DNA from: Ottowia sp. SB7-C50
GTDB lineage: Bacteria > Pseudomonadota > Gammaproteobacteria > Burkholderiales > Burkholderiaceae_C
Assembly (NCBI RefSeq): GCF_033110285.1
Contig: NZ_CP136995.1
Location: 1,302,001-1,366,000 of the forward strand
Length of the DNA: 64,000 nucleotides
Direction: 5' to 3'
Notes under the pieces: model-generated
Databases searched by the model: none
Seen by the model: the letters and a program-made list of their open reading frames with translations, nothing else
Told to the model about the DNA's origin: nothing
Shown: positions 47,958 to 58,126 of the stretch, piece after piece
Position numbering within the stretch: the stretch's first letter is position 1
Layout of the letters: every line of letters starts with the position of its first letter
Position numbers and translations under genes: made by a program

Positions 47958-48985
47958 GCGGCTTGCGCGCCAGTCGCTGCGCTGCCTTGACGCACCTGCG
48001 CGGCGATGTCGAGCGAGCGCAGGCGCAGTGCCGGGTCGTAGATGTCGCAGGTGAACATCATTTCGTCGCAGCCGGTTTGCTCGGCCAGCGTCTGCAGGCC
48101 TTGCCGCACCGTGTCGGGCGAGCCAATGACGGCGCAGGCCAGGAAGTCGGCGATACCAGCCCTTTCCTGCGCGCCCAGGCGCTCAAAGAAGCCGTGCTGC
48201 GGCGGCTGCAACAGCCCGCGCGCGCCGCGCAGAATGCCCAGCACGCGCTGGAAGATGCTGCTGGCCAGGAACATCGCTTCTTCGTCGGTGGGCGCGGCGA
48301 CCAGTGGCACGCCGATCATCACGTAAGGCTTTTCGCACTGCGCCGACGGCTTGAACGCGCGCCGGTATACCTTGATGGCCTGCAGCAGCATGGCCGGTGC
48401 GAAATGCGAGGCAAACGCGTAGGGCAGGCCGCGTTCGGCCGCCAGCTGCGCGCTGAACAGGCTGGAGCCCAGCAGCCAGATGGGCACCTGCGTGCCGGCG
48501 CCGGGGTTGGCGATCAGCTTCTGGCCCGGCTTGGGGTCGCCCAGCAGGTGCTGCAGCTCGGCCACGTCGCGCGGGAAGTCCTCGACGGTTTCGACGCGGT
48601 CGCGCCGCAGCGCGCGCATCGTCATCGGGTCGGTGCCGGGCGCGCGGCCCAGGCCCAGGTCGATGCGGCCGGGGTACAGCTCGGCCAGGGTGCCGAAGGC
48701 CTCGGCCACCGTCAGCGGCGGGTGGTTGGGCAGCATGACCCCGCCCGAGCCGACGCGGATGGTCTGCGTGCCGCCGGCGATGTGGCCCACCAGCACGGCG
48801 GTCGCGGACGAGGCGATGCCCGCCATGTTGTGGTGCTCGGCCAGCCAGTAGCGGGTAAAGCCCAGGCGCTCGGCGTGCTGCGCGGTCTGCAGCGACACGG
48901 CCAGCGCGTCGCCCACGCTGCGGCCCTCGCGCACCGGCACCAGGTCGAGCATGGAGAAGGCGATGTCTTTCAGTGCTTTGCTCAT
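47954..48985 (-). CDS. LLM-class (luciferase-like) flavin-dependent oxidoreductase
   Basis: 343 residues of the bacterial luciferase-like monooxygenase fold: [54 protein letters not shown] and PIWLLGSS are the standard landmarks of the MsnO8/YhbW-like group. It uses reduced FMN; a flavin reductase gene lies 47 bases upstream on the same strand. Start ATG at 48985. The physiological substrate is unknown. Confidence 0.9.
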   Translation of the reverse strand: MSKALKDIAFSMLDLVPVREGRSVGDALAVSLQTAQHAERLGFTRYWLAEHHNMAGIASSATAVLVGHIAGGTQTIRVGSGGVMLPNHPPLTVAEAFGTLAELYPGRIDLGLGRAPGTDPMTMRALRRDRVETVEDFPRDVAELQHLLGDPKPGQKLIANPGAGTQVPIWLLGSSLFSAQLAAERGLPYAFASHFAPAMLLQAIKVYRRAFKPSAQCEKPYVMIGVPLVAAPTDEEAMFLASSIFQRVLGILRGARGLLQPPQHGFFERLGAQERAGIADFLACAVIGSPDTVRQGLQTLAEQTGCDEMMFTCDIYDPALRLRSLDIAAQVRQGSAATGAQAA

Positions 48986-49031
48986 GCGGCTATTGTGCGG
49001 CGGCCCCCATGGGCTTGCAGGCGCGTGGCGA

Positions 49032-49628
49032 TCAGCGCCCGGCCTGCAGCTGCTGGCCCGGCACCACGAAGTTGCCCGCGCCCAGGTGGTGCAGGGTGCG
49101 CCAGTCGGGCGGCGTGTCGTGCAGCGGGCGGAACTTGCCATCGGCAAAGGCGCGCTCGTCGGCCCAGGCGGCCAGCACTTCGCCGACGAACAGGTCGTGC
49201 GCCTGCTGCACCGCCGGCTCGGGAATCAGCCGGCATTCCAGCCAGCCGATGCAGTCGGCCACCAAGGGCACGTCGATGCGGGTGGCGGGAAAGTGGGCGA
49301 TGTCGAAGGCGGTGAACTTGTCCTGCCCCGGCACGTCGCGCGCCGACATGCTGCCGGCGCGAAACACCATCTCGGCTTGCCCCGCGCGCGGCACGCCGAC
49401 GGCGAACACGCCGCTGCCCTCCAGCAGCGGGCGCGTGGCGGTGGCCTTGTCGATGCACACGGCCAGCTTGGCCGGGGCGAAGTCCAGCGCCATGTTCCAC
49501 GCGCAGGCCATCAGGTTGCGGCGGCCGGCGTGGGCGGTGGCGATCAGCACCGAGGCGCCGGTGTTCAGCAGACGGTAGGCGTGGCGCAGATCGAGGGCGT
49601 GCAGCGTGGCGGGCAGGGCGGCGGTCAT
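49032..49628 (-). CDS. Flavin reductase-like, FMN-binding split-barrel protein
   Basis: 198 residues. Split-barrel landmarks: [40 protein letters not shown] and [10 protein letters not shown]. Start ATG at 49628; the next ATG upstream in the frame lies beyond the divergent neighbour's start. Together with the downstream luciferase-like gene it may form a two-component monooxygenase, though this is inferred from adjacency only. Confidence 0.85.
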   Translation of the reverse strand: MTAALPATLHALDLRHAYRLLNTGASVLIATAHAGRRNLMACAWNMALDFAPAKLAVCIDKATATRPLLEGSGVFAVGVPRAGQAEMVFRAGSMSARDVPGQDKFTAFDIAHFPATRIDVPLVADCIGWLECRLIPEPAVQQAHDLFVGEVLAAWADERAFADGKFRPLHDTPPDWRTLHHLGAGNFVVPGQQLQAGR

Positions 49629-49692
49629 GGCGCGCAGCTTAGCGGCAGTCGATAAGATCACCTCCGCCATTTTTTCAGCTGCCCCATCGTCC

Positions 49693-50652
49693 ATGAATGC
49701 TCCGCTCCTCGAAGTGCTGCCGCGCGATCTGTCGGCCTACCGCGCCGGCAACACGGGCGTGCCCTACGTGCATCGTTTCGATTCCGGCCGGCCCGGTCCG
49801 CACGTGCTGATCAACGCGCTGACGCACGGCAACGAGATCTGCGGCATGGTGGCCGCCACGCACCTGCTCGACCGCGGGGTGCGCCCGCTGGTCGGCACGC
49901 TGACGGTGAGCCTGGCGCACGTCGAGGCCTACGAGGCCTTTCGCCACGACGACCCCTTTGCCAACCGGCAGCTGGTGCACAACCTCAACCGCATCTGGTC
50001 CGACGAATGGCTGGACGGGCCGGAACACAGCCCCGAACTGCGCCGCGCGCGCGAGTTGCGCCCGGTGGTGGCCGCGGCCGACCACATTCTCGACATTCAT
50101 TCCACCAGCCAGCCGGTGGCGCCGTTCTGGGTCTACCCGGGCTTCGAGCGCAACGCCCGCGCGGCACGGGCCATTGGCGCGCGCGACCGGGTGACCACGC
50201 ATCTGGTCATGCCGGCCGGCCTGGGCAGCGGCACGCCACTGATCCAGCACGGCCGCCACGGCCGGGCCGACGGCACCGACGGGGTGGCGCTGGTGGTGGA
50301 ATGCGGGCAGCACTTTCTGAAGGCGTCGGCCGATCTGGCCACGGCCGTGGCGCTGGACTTTCTGGCGTACTTCGGCCTGATCGTGCCTGCCGCGCCGGCC
50401 AGCGCGCCGGCGGTGGCGCAACGCCGCTTCGAACTGCTGCAGACCTGCATGGTGCGTACGCCCCAGTTCCGCTTTGCGCGGCCGCTGATCGGCTTCGAGA
50501 CCTTTGCGAAGGACGAGTTGATCGCCACCGACGGCGACGCCGGCGACATCCGCGCGCCGTGCGACGACTGCACCGTGCTTATGCCCACCCGCGAACCCAT
50601 CGTCGGACGCGAAGCGGTGTATCTGACGCGGCCGCTGGTGGATCCGACATAA
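49693..50652 (+). CDS. Succinylglutamate desuccinylase/aspartoacylase-family metallopeptidase (M14-like)
   Basis: 319 residues. Zinc ligands are visible in LTHGNEICG (His, Glu) and DIHSTSQP (His); the NRQLVHNLNRIW segment binds substrate carboxylate in relatives. The ATG at 49693 is divergent from the flavin reductase gene by 64 bases. It probably removes an acyl or N-acyl group from a small amino-acid derivative; the exact substrate is open. Confidence 0.85.
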   Translation: MNAPLLEVLPRDLSAYRAGNTGVPYVHRFDSGRPGPHVLINALTHGNEICGMVAATHLLDRGVRPLVGTLTVSLAHVEAYEAFRHDDPFANRQLVHNLNRIWSDEWLDGPEHSPELRRARELRPVVAAADHILDIHSTSQPVAPFWVYPGFERNARAARAIGARDRVTTHLVMPAGLGSGTPLIQHGRHGRADGTDGVALVVECGQHFLKASADLATAVALDFLAYFGLIVPAAPASAPAVAQRRFELLQTCMVRTPQFRFARPLIGFETFAKDELIATDGDAGDIRAPCDDCTVLMPTREPIVGREAVYLTRPLVDPT

Positions 50653-50654
50653 AA

Positions 50655-50702
50655 GGCTGCTCTGCGCTTGCCGTGATGTGATGGCGCAGAGTGCTATAAA
50701 AA
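50655..50702. repeat. Palindromic repeat between the M14-like and AhpD-like genes
   Basis: GGCTGCTCTGCGCTTGCC, then GGCGCAGAGTGCTATAAAAA: CTGCGC/GCGCAG arms with GCTATAAAAA edge. It is immediately upstream of the next ATG. Confidence 0.65.
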
Positions 50703-50720
50703 ATGTAGTTCACGCTCCTC

Positions 50721-51125
50721 ATGTCCACCGTATCCCCCGCAGATCAGCCGCCGTTCGACCCCCGCGTGGCGGCTGTGTTCGCCGACATCCGCGCCACGCG
50801 CGGCAGCGACTTCATCAACCACTTCTGGCGTTACCTGGCGTTCGATTCGGCGCTGCTGGAATCGACCTGGGCCGAGGTCAAGCAGGTCATGGCCACGCCG
50901 TCGGAGCTCGATCCGCTGACCAAGGAGATGCTCTACATCGCGGTGTCGGTGGCCAACGGCTGCGGCTACTGCGTGCATTCGCACACCACCGCCGCGCGTG
51001 CCAAGGGCATGACGCCCGCGCAGCACGCCGAACTGCTGTCCATCATCGCCCTGGCGGGCAAGACCAACCATCTGGCCACGGCGCTGCAGGTGCCGGTGGA
51101 CGCATCGTTCGATCAGGATCATTGA
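50721..51125 (+). CDS. Carboxymuconolactone decarboxylase / AhpD-like protein
   Basis: 134 residues of the CMD fold. The CxxC in NGCGYCVHSHTTAARAKG with the following His is the AhpD-type redox/proton relay, so it is more likely a peroxidase-type thiol enzyme than a true decarboxylase. KEMLYIAVSVA is the second landmark. Its partner is unknown; ahpC is 50 kb away in the window. Confidence 0.85.
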   Translation: MSTVSPADQPPFDPRVAAVFADIRATRGSDFINHFWRYLAFDSALLESTWAEVKQVMATPSELDPLTKEMLYIAVSVANGCGYCVHSHTTAARAKGMTPAQHAELLSIIALAGKTNHLATALQVPVDASFDQDH

Positions 51126-51205
51126 CGCGCTTGACGTGTGCCAGACCCGGCGGGCGGGCCCGCATGAAGTGTCTTGCAACATCTGCATGCGTTGACTCGG
51201 CGTTC

Positions 51206-51391
51206 ATGTTCATCAGCCACGGCGGCCGTCCGCACAGCATGACGCGGCGCACCTGCGAAAAACTGCTACGCCAGCGCAAGCTGCGCCCGGTACCGGCGGG
51301 CGCGGTGGTCGACAAGGCGCTGCGCGGGCTGGCCGACCAGGCGCGCGAGACGCAGCGCAGCGCCAAGGCAGGGCCTGTTTTTCAGATGTAG
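51206..51391 (+). CDS. Small hypothetical protein (candidate)
   Basis: 61 codons from ATG 51206 (or 75 from ATG 51164): MFISHGGRPHSMTRRTCEKL then a basic LRQRKLRPVP stretch. No ribosome binding site and no recognised family. It is the only notable open frame in the gap 51126-51448 (323 bases), which otherwise holds nothing I can name. Confidence 0.3.
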   Translation: MFISHGGRPHSMTRRTCEKLLRQRKLRPVPAGAVVDKALRGLADQARETQRSAKAGPVFQM

Positions 51392-51448
51392 CGCACCGCG
51401 CCATGCCGTGCGCATGCGGGGTGCGGCGCGCGCCGGTAACATTGGCCG

Positions 51449-52123
51449 ATGACCGATACCCCCACGCTTCTGGAAGCCCAGACCGGCGACGATCCGCGCG
51501 CCAGCATCATCATCCTGCACGGGCTGGGTGCAGACGGCAGCGACTTTGCGCCGTTTGTCGACGAAATCGATTTGCGCGCCGTCGGCCCGGTGCGTTGGTT
51601 GTTCCCCAACGCGCCGCAGCAGTCCGTCACCATCAACGGCGGCTACGTCATGCCGGCCTGGTACGACATTCGCCCGGACCGCAGTGACGAAGACGAAGCG
51701 GGTCTGCGCCAGTCGCAGGCGCTCGTCGAAGCCGTGATCCGTCGTGAGCAGGCGCGCGGCATTCCCGCGCACCGCATCGTGCTGGGTGGCTTTTCGCAAG
51801 GCTGCGCGATGGCGCTGCTGACCGGGCTGCGCTACCCCGAGCGGCTGGCCGGCGTCGTCGGCATGAGCGGCTATCTGCCGCTGGCGCGCCAGCTGGCCGA
51901 TGAACGCAGCGCCGCCAACGCCGACGTGCCGATCTTCCTGGCGCACGGCACGCAGGACGAAATGGTGGCGCTGCCGCGCGCCACCGCCTCGCGCGATGCC
52001 CTGCAGGCGCTCGGCTACGCCGTCGAATGGCACGACTACCCCATGGGCCATTCGGTCTGCATGGAGGAAGTGCAGGATCTGCGCCACTGGCTGCTGCGCG
52101 TGCTGGCCGCACCCGCGGACTGA
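51449..52123 (+). CDS. Carboxylesterase / phospholipase (EstB-type alpha/beta hydrolase)
   Basis: 224 residues. Oxyanion region ILHGLGADGSDFAPFV, nucleophile S116 in GGFSQGCAM, Asp in HGTQDEMV and His in YPMGHSVCMEE. The length and motifs match bacterial carboxylesterase II (EstB). It probably acts on short-chain acyl esters in the cytoplasm. Confidence 0.92.
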   Translation: MTDTPTLLEAQTGDDPRASIIILHGLGADGSDFAPFVDEIDLRAVGPVRWLFPNAPQQSVTINGGYVMPAWYDIRPDRSDEDEAGLRQSQALVEAVIRREQARGIPAHRIVLGGFSQGCAMALLTGLRYPERLAGVVGMSGYLPLARQLADERSAANADVPIFLAHGTQDEMVALPRATASRDALQALGYAVEWHDYPMGHSVCMEEVQDLRHWLLRVLAAPAD

Positions 52124-52302
52124 GGGCTGACGCTTCACCCTCCCACCGGGCCAGCGTGACCGTCAAGGTTAAATGTGGACCGTGCGCTTGTCCCAACTGG
52201 CTCTGTTGCTATCAAAACAGGATTGATGGCGGCGAAGGCGCCGCCCGCTTGGCGCCGCCGTCCGACAGACGTGCGCACGGCGGCGGGCCATGATGTCGCC
52301 CG

Positions 52303-54087
52303 ATGCAGACGCTCTGGACCTACCTCAAACCGCAATGGCGGCTCGCCTTGCTGGCCATGGCGTTGGCCGCCGTCAGCCAGGTGCTGGCGCTGGTCGACCC
52401 GATCATCTTCGGCAAGCTGATCGACGGCTACGCCACGCAAAAAGGCACCCGGCCCGACGACGAACTGGTGCGCGGTGCGCTGATGCTGCTGGCGCTGGCG
52501 GTGGGCGTGGCGCTGGCGTCGCGCGCCACGCGGGCGGTGCAGGACTACGTGGTGCGCATGGTCGTGCAGCGCTTTGGCACGCGCATCTTCAACGACGGCC
52601 TGCGCCAGACCATGCGGCTGAACTTTCAGGAATACGAGGACGCACGCAGCGGCGAAACGCTGGCGCTGCTGATGCGTGTGCGGCAGGACACGGAGCGCTT
52701 CATCAACGCCTTCATCAACGTGCTGTTCGCCTCGCTGATCGGCATGACGTTTCTGCTGTGGTACGCGGTGACCAAGACCTGGCTGCTGGTGCCGGTGTTC
52801 CTGATCGGACTGGTGGTGCTGGGCGGTCTGTCGGGCCTGCTCAGCCGGCAGATTCGCGGCCAGCAGCGCAGCATCAACCGCGAGACCACCAAGAACGCCG
52901 GCTTCATCACCGAAAGCCTGCGCAACGTGGCGCTGATCAAGAGCCTGGGACTGACCTTCCGCGAAGTGCGCCGCATGCAGGCCAAGACGGAGGAAATCTT
53001 TGCGCTGGAGATGGCCAAGGTCAAGCGCATCCGCTGGCTCAGCTTTCTGCAGGGCAGCACGCTGAGCCTGCTGAAGCTGAGCGTGCTGTTCACGTTGCTG
53101 TGGCTGATCTTCCGCGAAGTGCTGACCACCGGCGAGTTGATCGCCATGCAGTTCATCTCGGTCGCCATCCTGGCGCCGCTGCAGGAGCTGGGCACCATCA
53201 TCCTGGCCTGGCGCGAAGCGAGTTCGTCGCTGGCCAACTTCGAGGAACTGATGGCCAAGCCGGTCGAAAAGCGCCCGCCCGATGCGGTGCCGCTGGGCCC
53301 GATCGAGTCGCTGCGCTTTGACGACGTGGTGTTTCGCCACCGTGGCGCGACGGAAAATTCCATCGACGGCGTGAGCTTTGAAGCGAAACGCGGCGACACC
53401 ATCGCCTTCGTCGGGCCATCCGGCTCGGGCAAATCCACGCTGGTCAAGCTGCTGCTGGGCCTGTATCGGCCGGACGGCGGCGCCATCTATTTCAACGACA
53501 TCGACGCGCGTCGCATCCGCTACAACGAAGCGCGCCGCCAGGTCGGCTACGTGACGCAGGAAACCACGCTGTTTGCCGGCACCGTGCGCGAGAACCTGCA
53601 GTTCGTGCGTCCCGACGCGACCGACGGAGAAATCCTGCACGCGTTGGAGCAGGCCCAGGCCACGGCCCTGGTGCAGCGCCTGCCCAAGGGCCTGGACACG
53701 CTGATCGGTGAGTCGGGCTACAAGCTGTCGGGCGGCGAACGCCAGCGTCTGTCGATTGCCCGCGCGCTGCTGCGCGAACCGCGCCTGCTGATCTTTGACG
53801 AAGCCACGTCGGCGCTGGATTCACTGACCGAGCAGCAGGTGACGGAGACGGTGCGCGAGGTATCGCGCCGCCACACGCAGATCAGCATCCTGATCGCGCA
53901 CCGGCTGTCGACCATCATGCACGCCAGCGTGATCCACGTGCTGGAACGCGGCCGCATCGTCGAGAGCGGCACCCACGACGAACTGGTGACGCAGCGCGGC
54001 CTGTACTACGCCATGTGGCGCCAGCAGATCGGCGAGCGCGAGAGCGGGGCGATGATCGAGCAAAAGAAAATTCACGCCAGGGCGTAA
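52303..54087 (+). CDS. ABC-type exporter, transmembrane plus ATPase half-transporter
   Basis: 594 residues. Six membrane helices in about residues 15-320, then the ATPase domain with Walker A GPSGSGKST at 371-379, signature LSGGERQR and Walker B LLIFDEATSAL. MsbA/heterodimer-type export pump that should act as a dimer; lipid or drug export is possible but not shown. Between the esterase stop and this ATG (52124-52302) lies a half copy of the dispersed palindrome (GCTATCAAAACAGGATTGAT). Confidence 0.92.
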   Translation: MQTLWTYLKPQWRLALLAMALAAVSQVLALVDPIIFGKLIDGYATQKGTRPDDELVRGALMLLALAVGVALASRATRAVQDYVVRMVVQRFGTRIFNDGLRQTMRLNFQEYEDARSGETLALLMRVRQDTERFINAFINVLFASLIGMTFLLWYAVTKTWLLVPVFLIGLVVLGGLSGLLSRQIRGQQRSINRETTKNAGFITESLRNVALIKSLGLTFREVRRMQAKTEEIFALEMAKVKRIRWLSFLQGSTLSLLKLSVLFTLLWLIFREVLTTGELIAMQFISVAILAPLQELGTIILAWREASSSLANFEELMAKPVEKRPPDAVPLGPIESLRFDDVVFRHRGATENSIDGVSFEAKRGDTIAFVGPSGSGKSTLVKLLLGLYRPDGGAIYFNDIDARRIRYNEARRQVGYVTQETTLFAGTVRENLQFVRPDATDGEILHALEQAQATALVQRLPKGLDTLIGESGYKLSGGERQRLSIARALLREPRLLIFDEATSALDSLTEQQVTETVREVSRRHTQISILIAHRLSTIMHASVIHVLERGRIVESGTHDELVTQRGLYYAMWRQQIGERESGAMIEQKKIHARA

Positions 54088-54264
54088 AGTCGGCCCGCGG
54101 TTCAATAACCATCAGCAACTGCGTCGCCCGCGCAGACCACATGGCCTCATATCGGTCGAGCCTTGATTCGTTCGCTCAAGCGCGACGATTGTTGTCGTTT
54201 ATGCCAGTGCCGCGGGGCGGCTCAGTGGAGTTGCGAAACTCAGCTCGGAAAAAATAATCCACCG

Positions 54265-55225
54265 CTAACCCCCATCCACCACCAGGTCGCCCTCGCGTCG
54301 CAGCGCGCCCTTGTCGAACAGCGGCGCCAGGATCAGGGCCAGCCAGTCGTCCCACGGCAGGTCGGGGCGGTGCTGGCGGTGCAGCAGGCGCAGCGACGGC
54401 CCGCTGGCCAGCCAGGCGTCGAAGGCGGCGCGCGGCATTCGCTCGACGTCCATCATCTGGTACTTGATCAGCACCTTGGCGGCGTACAGCGCGTGCTGCG
54501 CCGGGTGCTGGTTGAAGTAGTCGATGCGCTGGCGCGCGCGGGCCAGCGCGGCGTGGATGGCGCCGCCGGCCCGGCCGAAGGGCGCGCCGTGGCCGGGCAC
54601 CACCACGGCCGGGTCGATGCGCTCGATCAGCGTCAGCGTGTCGGCAAAGGTGTCGAACCCGTCGGAGCCATCGATGTGCGGAAAGATCACGCCGACGCCG
54701 TTTTCCCACATGGCATCGCCGGCCACCAGCACGCCGTGGCGCGGTTCGTACAGCAGCACGGCCAGCGCGTCGTGGCCGGGGGCGGCGTGGATTTCCCAGT
54801 CGTGGTCGCCCAGCCGCACGGTCTGGCCGGGCACCAGCGCCTCGTTCGCCGTGAACGGGTCGCAGCGCTGGCCGGTGCCGCCAAAGCTCAGGGCGTCTTC
54901 GTCCCAGGCCTGCACGTGGTCCAGCGAGGCTTCGGGCACCCAGGTGCGGGCGCCGGGCCATGCGGCCTGCAGCGCGCCGCTGCCGCCGCAATGGTCGCTG
55001 TGCAAGTGGGTGTGGGCGATGCGGGCCAGCGGCTGGTCGCCCAGCGCGCTGCGCACCAGGGCGACCGTTTCGGCGGCGTGCTTGCTGTGCCCGGTGTCGA
55101 TCAGGGCAGGGGTTTGCTCGCTCAGGCACAGCAGGTTGTTGGACGACAGCCAGCCGCGCACGAACACGCGCATGTCGGGTGGCAGCAGGGACGGCGGCGC
55201 GGCAGGAGGGGGGGGCAGTGCTCAC
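54265..55225 (-). CDS. MBL-fold metallo-hydrolase, N-terminus broken by a C/G run
   Basis: Metal site HTHLHSDHCGG, then AAPGHD, VAGDAMW and VPGHG. From ATG 55173 the protein has 302 residues (MRVFVRGWLSSNNLL). A further in-frame-looking start, GTG at 55225, gives MSTAPPPPAAPPSLLPPD joined to MRVFVRG only if the run of eight G at 55208-55215 is seven. I recall homologues that start 10-20 residues before MRVF, which supports the longer form. Function: probable lactonase, glyoxalase-II-like or beta-lactamase-fold hydrolase; substrate unknown. Confidence 0.82.
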
Positions 55226-55262
55226 GGATCGTGCGGAAGGGAGAAGGGTGGGCTTCAGCCGG

Positions 55263-56192
55263 TTATACCGCCAACGCCTGCAGCCGCAGGCCCGATTCGA
55301 AGCGGCGGGGCTGGCCGGTGACGGGGTCTTCGAAGGCCAGCGTGCGCGCCAGCAGCTGCAGCGGCTGCGTGGGGTCGTCGGGCTCGTGCGGCCCGCGCAG
55401 CACGCGTGGGTAGAAGGCATCGCCGGCCAGCGGCACGCCCAGCGCGGACATGTGCACGCGCAACTGGTGGCGGCGGCCGGTGATGGGGCGCAGCCGGTAA
55501 TGGGCCAGCGCGCCATGCCGGGCGATGAGTTCGATGTGCGTTTCGCTGTTGGGCACGCCGGGCACCTCGCGCGACACGAAAAAGCGCGCGTCGTCCTCGG
55601 CCAGCCGGCTGCGGTGGGTGCGGGGCAGGGCCAAGTCGGCGCGGTAGGGGGCGACGGCTTCGTAGACCTTGTCGACCGCGCGGTCGCGAAACAGCGCCTG
55701 GTACGCATCGCGGTGCGCCGGCTGCACCGCAAACGCGACCAGGCCAGCGGTCTCGCGGTCGATGCGGTGCAGCGGGCTCAGCGTGTCGATGCCCAGGCGC
55801 CGCTTCAGGCGCACCAGCAAGCTGGCATGCACGTAGCGCCCGCCGGGGGTGACGGGCATGAAGTGCGGCTTGTCGGCCACCACCAAGTGGTCGTCCTGAA
55901 AGATGATCTGCTCGCCGTGCGGCGGCTCGGGCTCGCCCGGCACGTGGCGGTAATAAAACAGGCGCCGGCCGTTGCCGCGCGGATAGGGCGCATCGGCCGC
56001 CAGCGGCTGCGCCTGCTCGTCCAGCACGGTGCCGGCGGCCATGCGCCCGGCCCAGTCTTCGCGCGACAGCGCGGGCAGGCGCTGCGCCAGAAAGTCCAGC
56101 ACCGTGGGCCAGTCGCCCGCCGGCAGCGCCACGCAGCTGGCGCTGACACCGTCAAGGCTGCGGATCAGCGGCGGGCGCGGCGGTCGGGCCAT
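55263..56192 (-). CDS. RluA-family pseudouridine synthase (no S4 domain)
   Basis: 309 residues. Catalytic motif [14 protein letters not shown], then [14 protein letters not shown] and GDAFYPRV. N-terminal 80 residues lack an S4 fold; this resembles the RluA/TruC branch that modifies 23S rRNA or tRNA. ATG 56192 ([12 protein letters not shown]) overlaps the trmB 3' end and follows a run of seven C on the coding strand. Confidence 0.88.
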   Translation of the reverse strand: MARPPRPPLIRSLDGVSASCVALPAGDWPTVLDFLAQRLPALSREDWAGRMAAGTVLDEQAQPLAADAPYPRGNGRRLFYYRHVPGEPEPPHGEQIIFQDDHLVVADKPHFMPVTPGGRYVHASLLVRLKRRLGIDTLSPLHRIDRETAGLVAFAVQPAHRDAYQALFRDRAVDKVYEAVAPYRADLALPRTHRSRLAEDDARFFVSREVPGVPNSETHIELIARHGALAHYRLRPITGRRHQLRVHMSALGVPLAGDAFYPRVLRGPHEPDDPTQPLQLLARTLAFEDPVTGQPRRFESGLRLQALAV

Positions 56193-56980
56193 GGGGGGGC
56201 AGCGGCGGCGACGCGGCGGAACACCAGGTCCCACACGCCGTGGCCCAGCCGCAGGCCGCGGCGCTCGAACTTCGTTTCGGGGCGGTAGGCGGGGCGCGGC
56301 GCGAAGTCGGGCGCGGTGTTGGCCAGCAGCGGCTCGGCGCCCAGCACCTGCAGCATCTGCCCGGCGTAGGGCTGCCAGTCGGTGGCGCAATGCAGGTAGC
56401 CGCCGGGCTTCAGTCGCCGCGCCAGTTCATGCACCAGCGGCGGCTGGATCAGGCGGCGCTTGTGGTGGCGCTTCTTGTGCCAGGGATCGGGGAAGAAGAT
56501 GTGGATGCCGTCCAGCGAATCGGGCGCGATCATGTGCGCCAGCACCTGCACCGCGTCGTGCTGCACGATGCGGATGTTGTGCAACTGCTGCTCGCCGATC
56601 AGCTTGAGCAGCGCGCCCACGCCGGGCTCATGCACCTCGCAGCCAATGAACAGCGTGTCGGGCATCAACGCGGCGATGTGCGCCGTGGCGCCACCCATGC
56701 CGAAGCCGATCTCGAGCACGGCCTTTGAATGAATCGGGCCGCCAGCGCCGTCTGCGCGCAGGCAGGCAGCTACCAAATCAGGAGTATCCGGGTCGTACGG
56801 CAGTACGAAGCGCGGCCCCAGGTCGGCCAGCGCGCGCGCCTGGCCCAGCGTGGTGCGACCGGCGCGCGTGACAAAGGTGCGGATGGCGCGCGGGTGCGCC
56901 ACGCCGGCGGGTGCGGCGTCGGCAATCGCGGAGGGGGCTTCAGTCGGGTCGTCGTCCGACCGGTCGACGGACGCGGTCAC
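56165..56980 (-). CDS. trmB: tRNA (guanine-N7)-methyltransferase
   Basis: Makes m7G46 in tRNA. 271 residues; SAM site [14 protein letters not shown], substrate motif [16 protein letters not shown] and [10 protein letters not shown]. The N-terminal 45 residues are a variable extension. Bases 56758-56785, encoding [12 protein letters not shown], resemble half of the dispersed palindrome (AGCTACCAAATCAGGAG). It ends in a run of seven G/C at 56193-56199, so its last ten or so residues could differ if that run is misread. Confidence 0.94.
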   Translation of the reverse strand: MTASVDRSDDDPTEAPSAIADAAPAGVAHPRAIRTFVTRAGRTTLGQARALADLGPRFVLPYDPDTPDLVAACLRADGAGGPIHSKAVLEIGFGMGGATAHIAALMPDTLFIGCEVHEPGVGALLKLIGEQQLHNIRIVQHDAVQVLAHMIAPDSLDGIHIFFPDPWHKKRHHKRRLIQPPLVHELARRLKPGGYLHCATDWQPYAGQMLQVLGAEPLLANTAPDFAPRPAYRPETKFERRGLRLGHGVWDLVFRRVAAAAPPWPDRRARR

Positions 56981-57939
56981 GGCTGGTGCGGCGGCTCGGC
57001 GGCGGGCGTGGCAGCCGGCTCGGTGGGCGCGGCGGCGTCGCCGGCCCAGGCCTGGAAGGCGGCGTCGCTGGCGTCGGCGGGTTTTTTAAGCGAAACCACC
57101 TCGCGCCGCTCGTCTGAAGCGCGTACTGCGCTATCAAAACGAGAGTATTTGCGCAGAATGGCCACCAGCTGCGCATACACGCGCGGGTTGGCGGCCAGGC
57201 ACTCGGGCTGGTCGATGTGGCCGGCCTCGCCGGCAAAGTTGCCGATCAGGCCGCCGGCCTCGGTCACCAGCAGGCTGCCGGCGGCCACGTCCCAGGGCTT
57301 GAGGCCGGTTTCAAAAAAGCCGTCGGTGAAGCCCGCGGCGACGTAGGCCAGGTCGAGCGCGGCGGCGCCCGGGCGGCGCAGGCCGGCGGTGCGCTGCATC
57401 ACGTCGCCCATCATCTTGAGGTAGGTGGGGAAGTCGTCGCCCTTGCGGAACGGAAAGCCGGTGGCGATCAGGCATTCGGGCAGGTGCGTGCGCTTGCTGA
57501 CGCGGATGCGCCGGTCGTTGACGTAGGCGCCGCGACCGCGCGTGGCGGTGAACAGGTCGTTGCGCGTGGGGTCGTACACGACGGCCTGTTCGATGCGGCC
57601 CTTGACGCTGAGCGCGATGCTCACGCAATAGACCGGAAAGCCGTGGATGAAGTTGGTGGTGCCGTCCAGCGGGTCGATGATCCAGACGTGGTCTGAATGC
57701 GGGTTGCCGCGCGAAGTGCCCGACTCTTCGGCGTGGATGCCGTGCTGGGGGTAGGCGGTCAGCAGCGTGTCGATGATCGCGTTTTCGCTGGCGTGGTCGA
57801 CCTCGGTGACGAAGTCGTTGACCTGCTTCTGCGAGATGCGCACGGCCTCGACGTCGAGCGCGGCGCGGTTGATGATGGCGCCAGCGGCGCGCGCGGCCCG
57901 GATGGCCACGTTGAGCATGGGGTGCAGGGAGGACGACAT
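56977..57939 (-). CDS. suhB: Inositol monophosphatase family protein (SuhB)
   Basis: 320 residues. Metal-site motifs [14 protein letters not shown] and [10 protein letters not shown]. Besides phosphatase activity SuhB takes part in rRNA transcription complexes. The C-terminal 45 residues after YSRFDSAV are an extension rich in Ala/Pro; the DNA at 57115-57150 (GCGCGTACTGCGCTATCAAA) matches an edge of the dispersed repeat. ATGA overlap with trmB. Confidence 0.94.
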   Translation of the reverse strand: MSSSLHPMLNVAIRAARAAGAIINRAALDVEAVRISQKQVNDFVTEVDHASENAIIDTLLTAYPQHGIHAEESGTSRGNPHSDHVWIIDPLDGTTNFIHGFPVYCVSIALSVKGRIEQAVVYDPTRNDLFTATRGRGAYVNDRRIRVSKRTHLPECLIATGFPFRKGDDFPTYLKMMGDVMQRTAGLRRPGAAALDLAYVAAGFTDGFFETGLKPWDVAAGSLLVTEAGGLIGNFAGEAGHIDQPECLAANPRVYAQLVAILRKYSRFDSAVRASDERREVVSLKKPADASDAAFQAWAGDAAAPTEPAATPAAEPPHQP

Positions 57940-58049
57940 GGATTGTGCGAAGAGCAGCGGGGCGACGGGCCCCGGAACGGCGGCGCACGATGGCGCCGCA
58001 AAACGCGTATTTTCCCACGCTTTGGTCGGCGGCTGCCACGGGCGGCGCC

Positions 58050-58078
58050 CTTGAAATCGCCGGCGGGCGAACGCATGT
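58050..58078 (+). promoter_or_regulatory. Heat-shock (sigma-32 type) promoter of hsp20
   Basis: CTTGAAA at 58050-58056 is a perfect -35 of the sigma-32 class; after 15 bases comes CGCATGT, close to the -10 CCCATNT. It ends 48 bases before the hsp20 ATG. Confidence 0.65.
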
Positions 58079-58126
58079 GGGCATCAGCGGCACCCCCGCC
58101 GCGTTCACGCATCAATGGAGACCACC

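Noticed and set aside
56193..56199. Sixth G7 run, at the trmB 3' end
   Set aside because: Both possible readings of trmB end within about 15 residues of each other past the conserved core, so no frame break can be shown.
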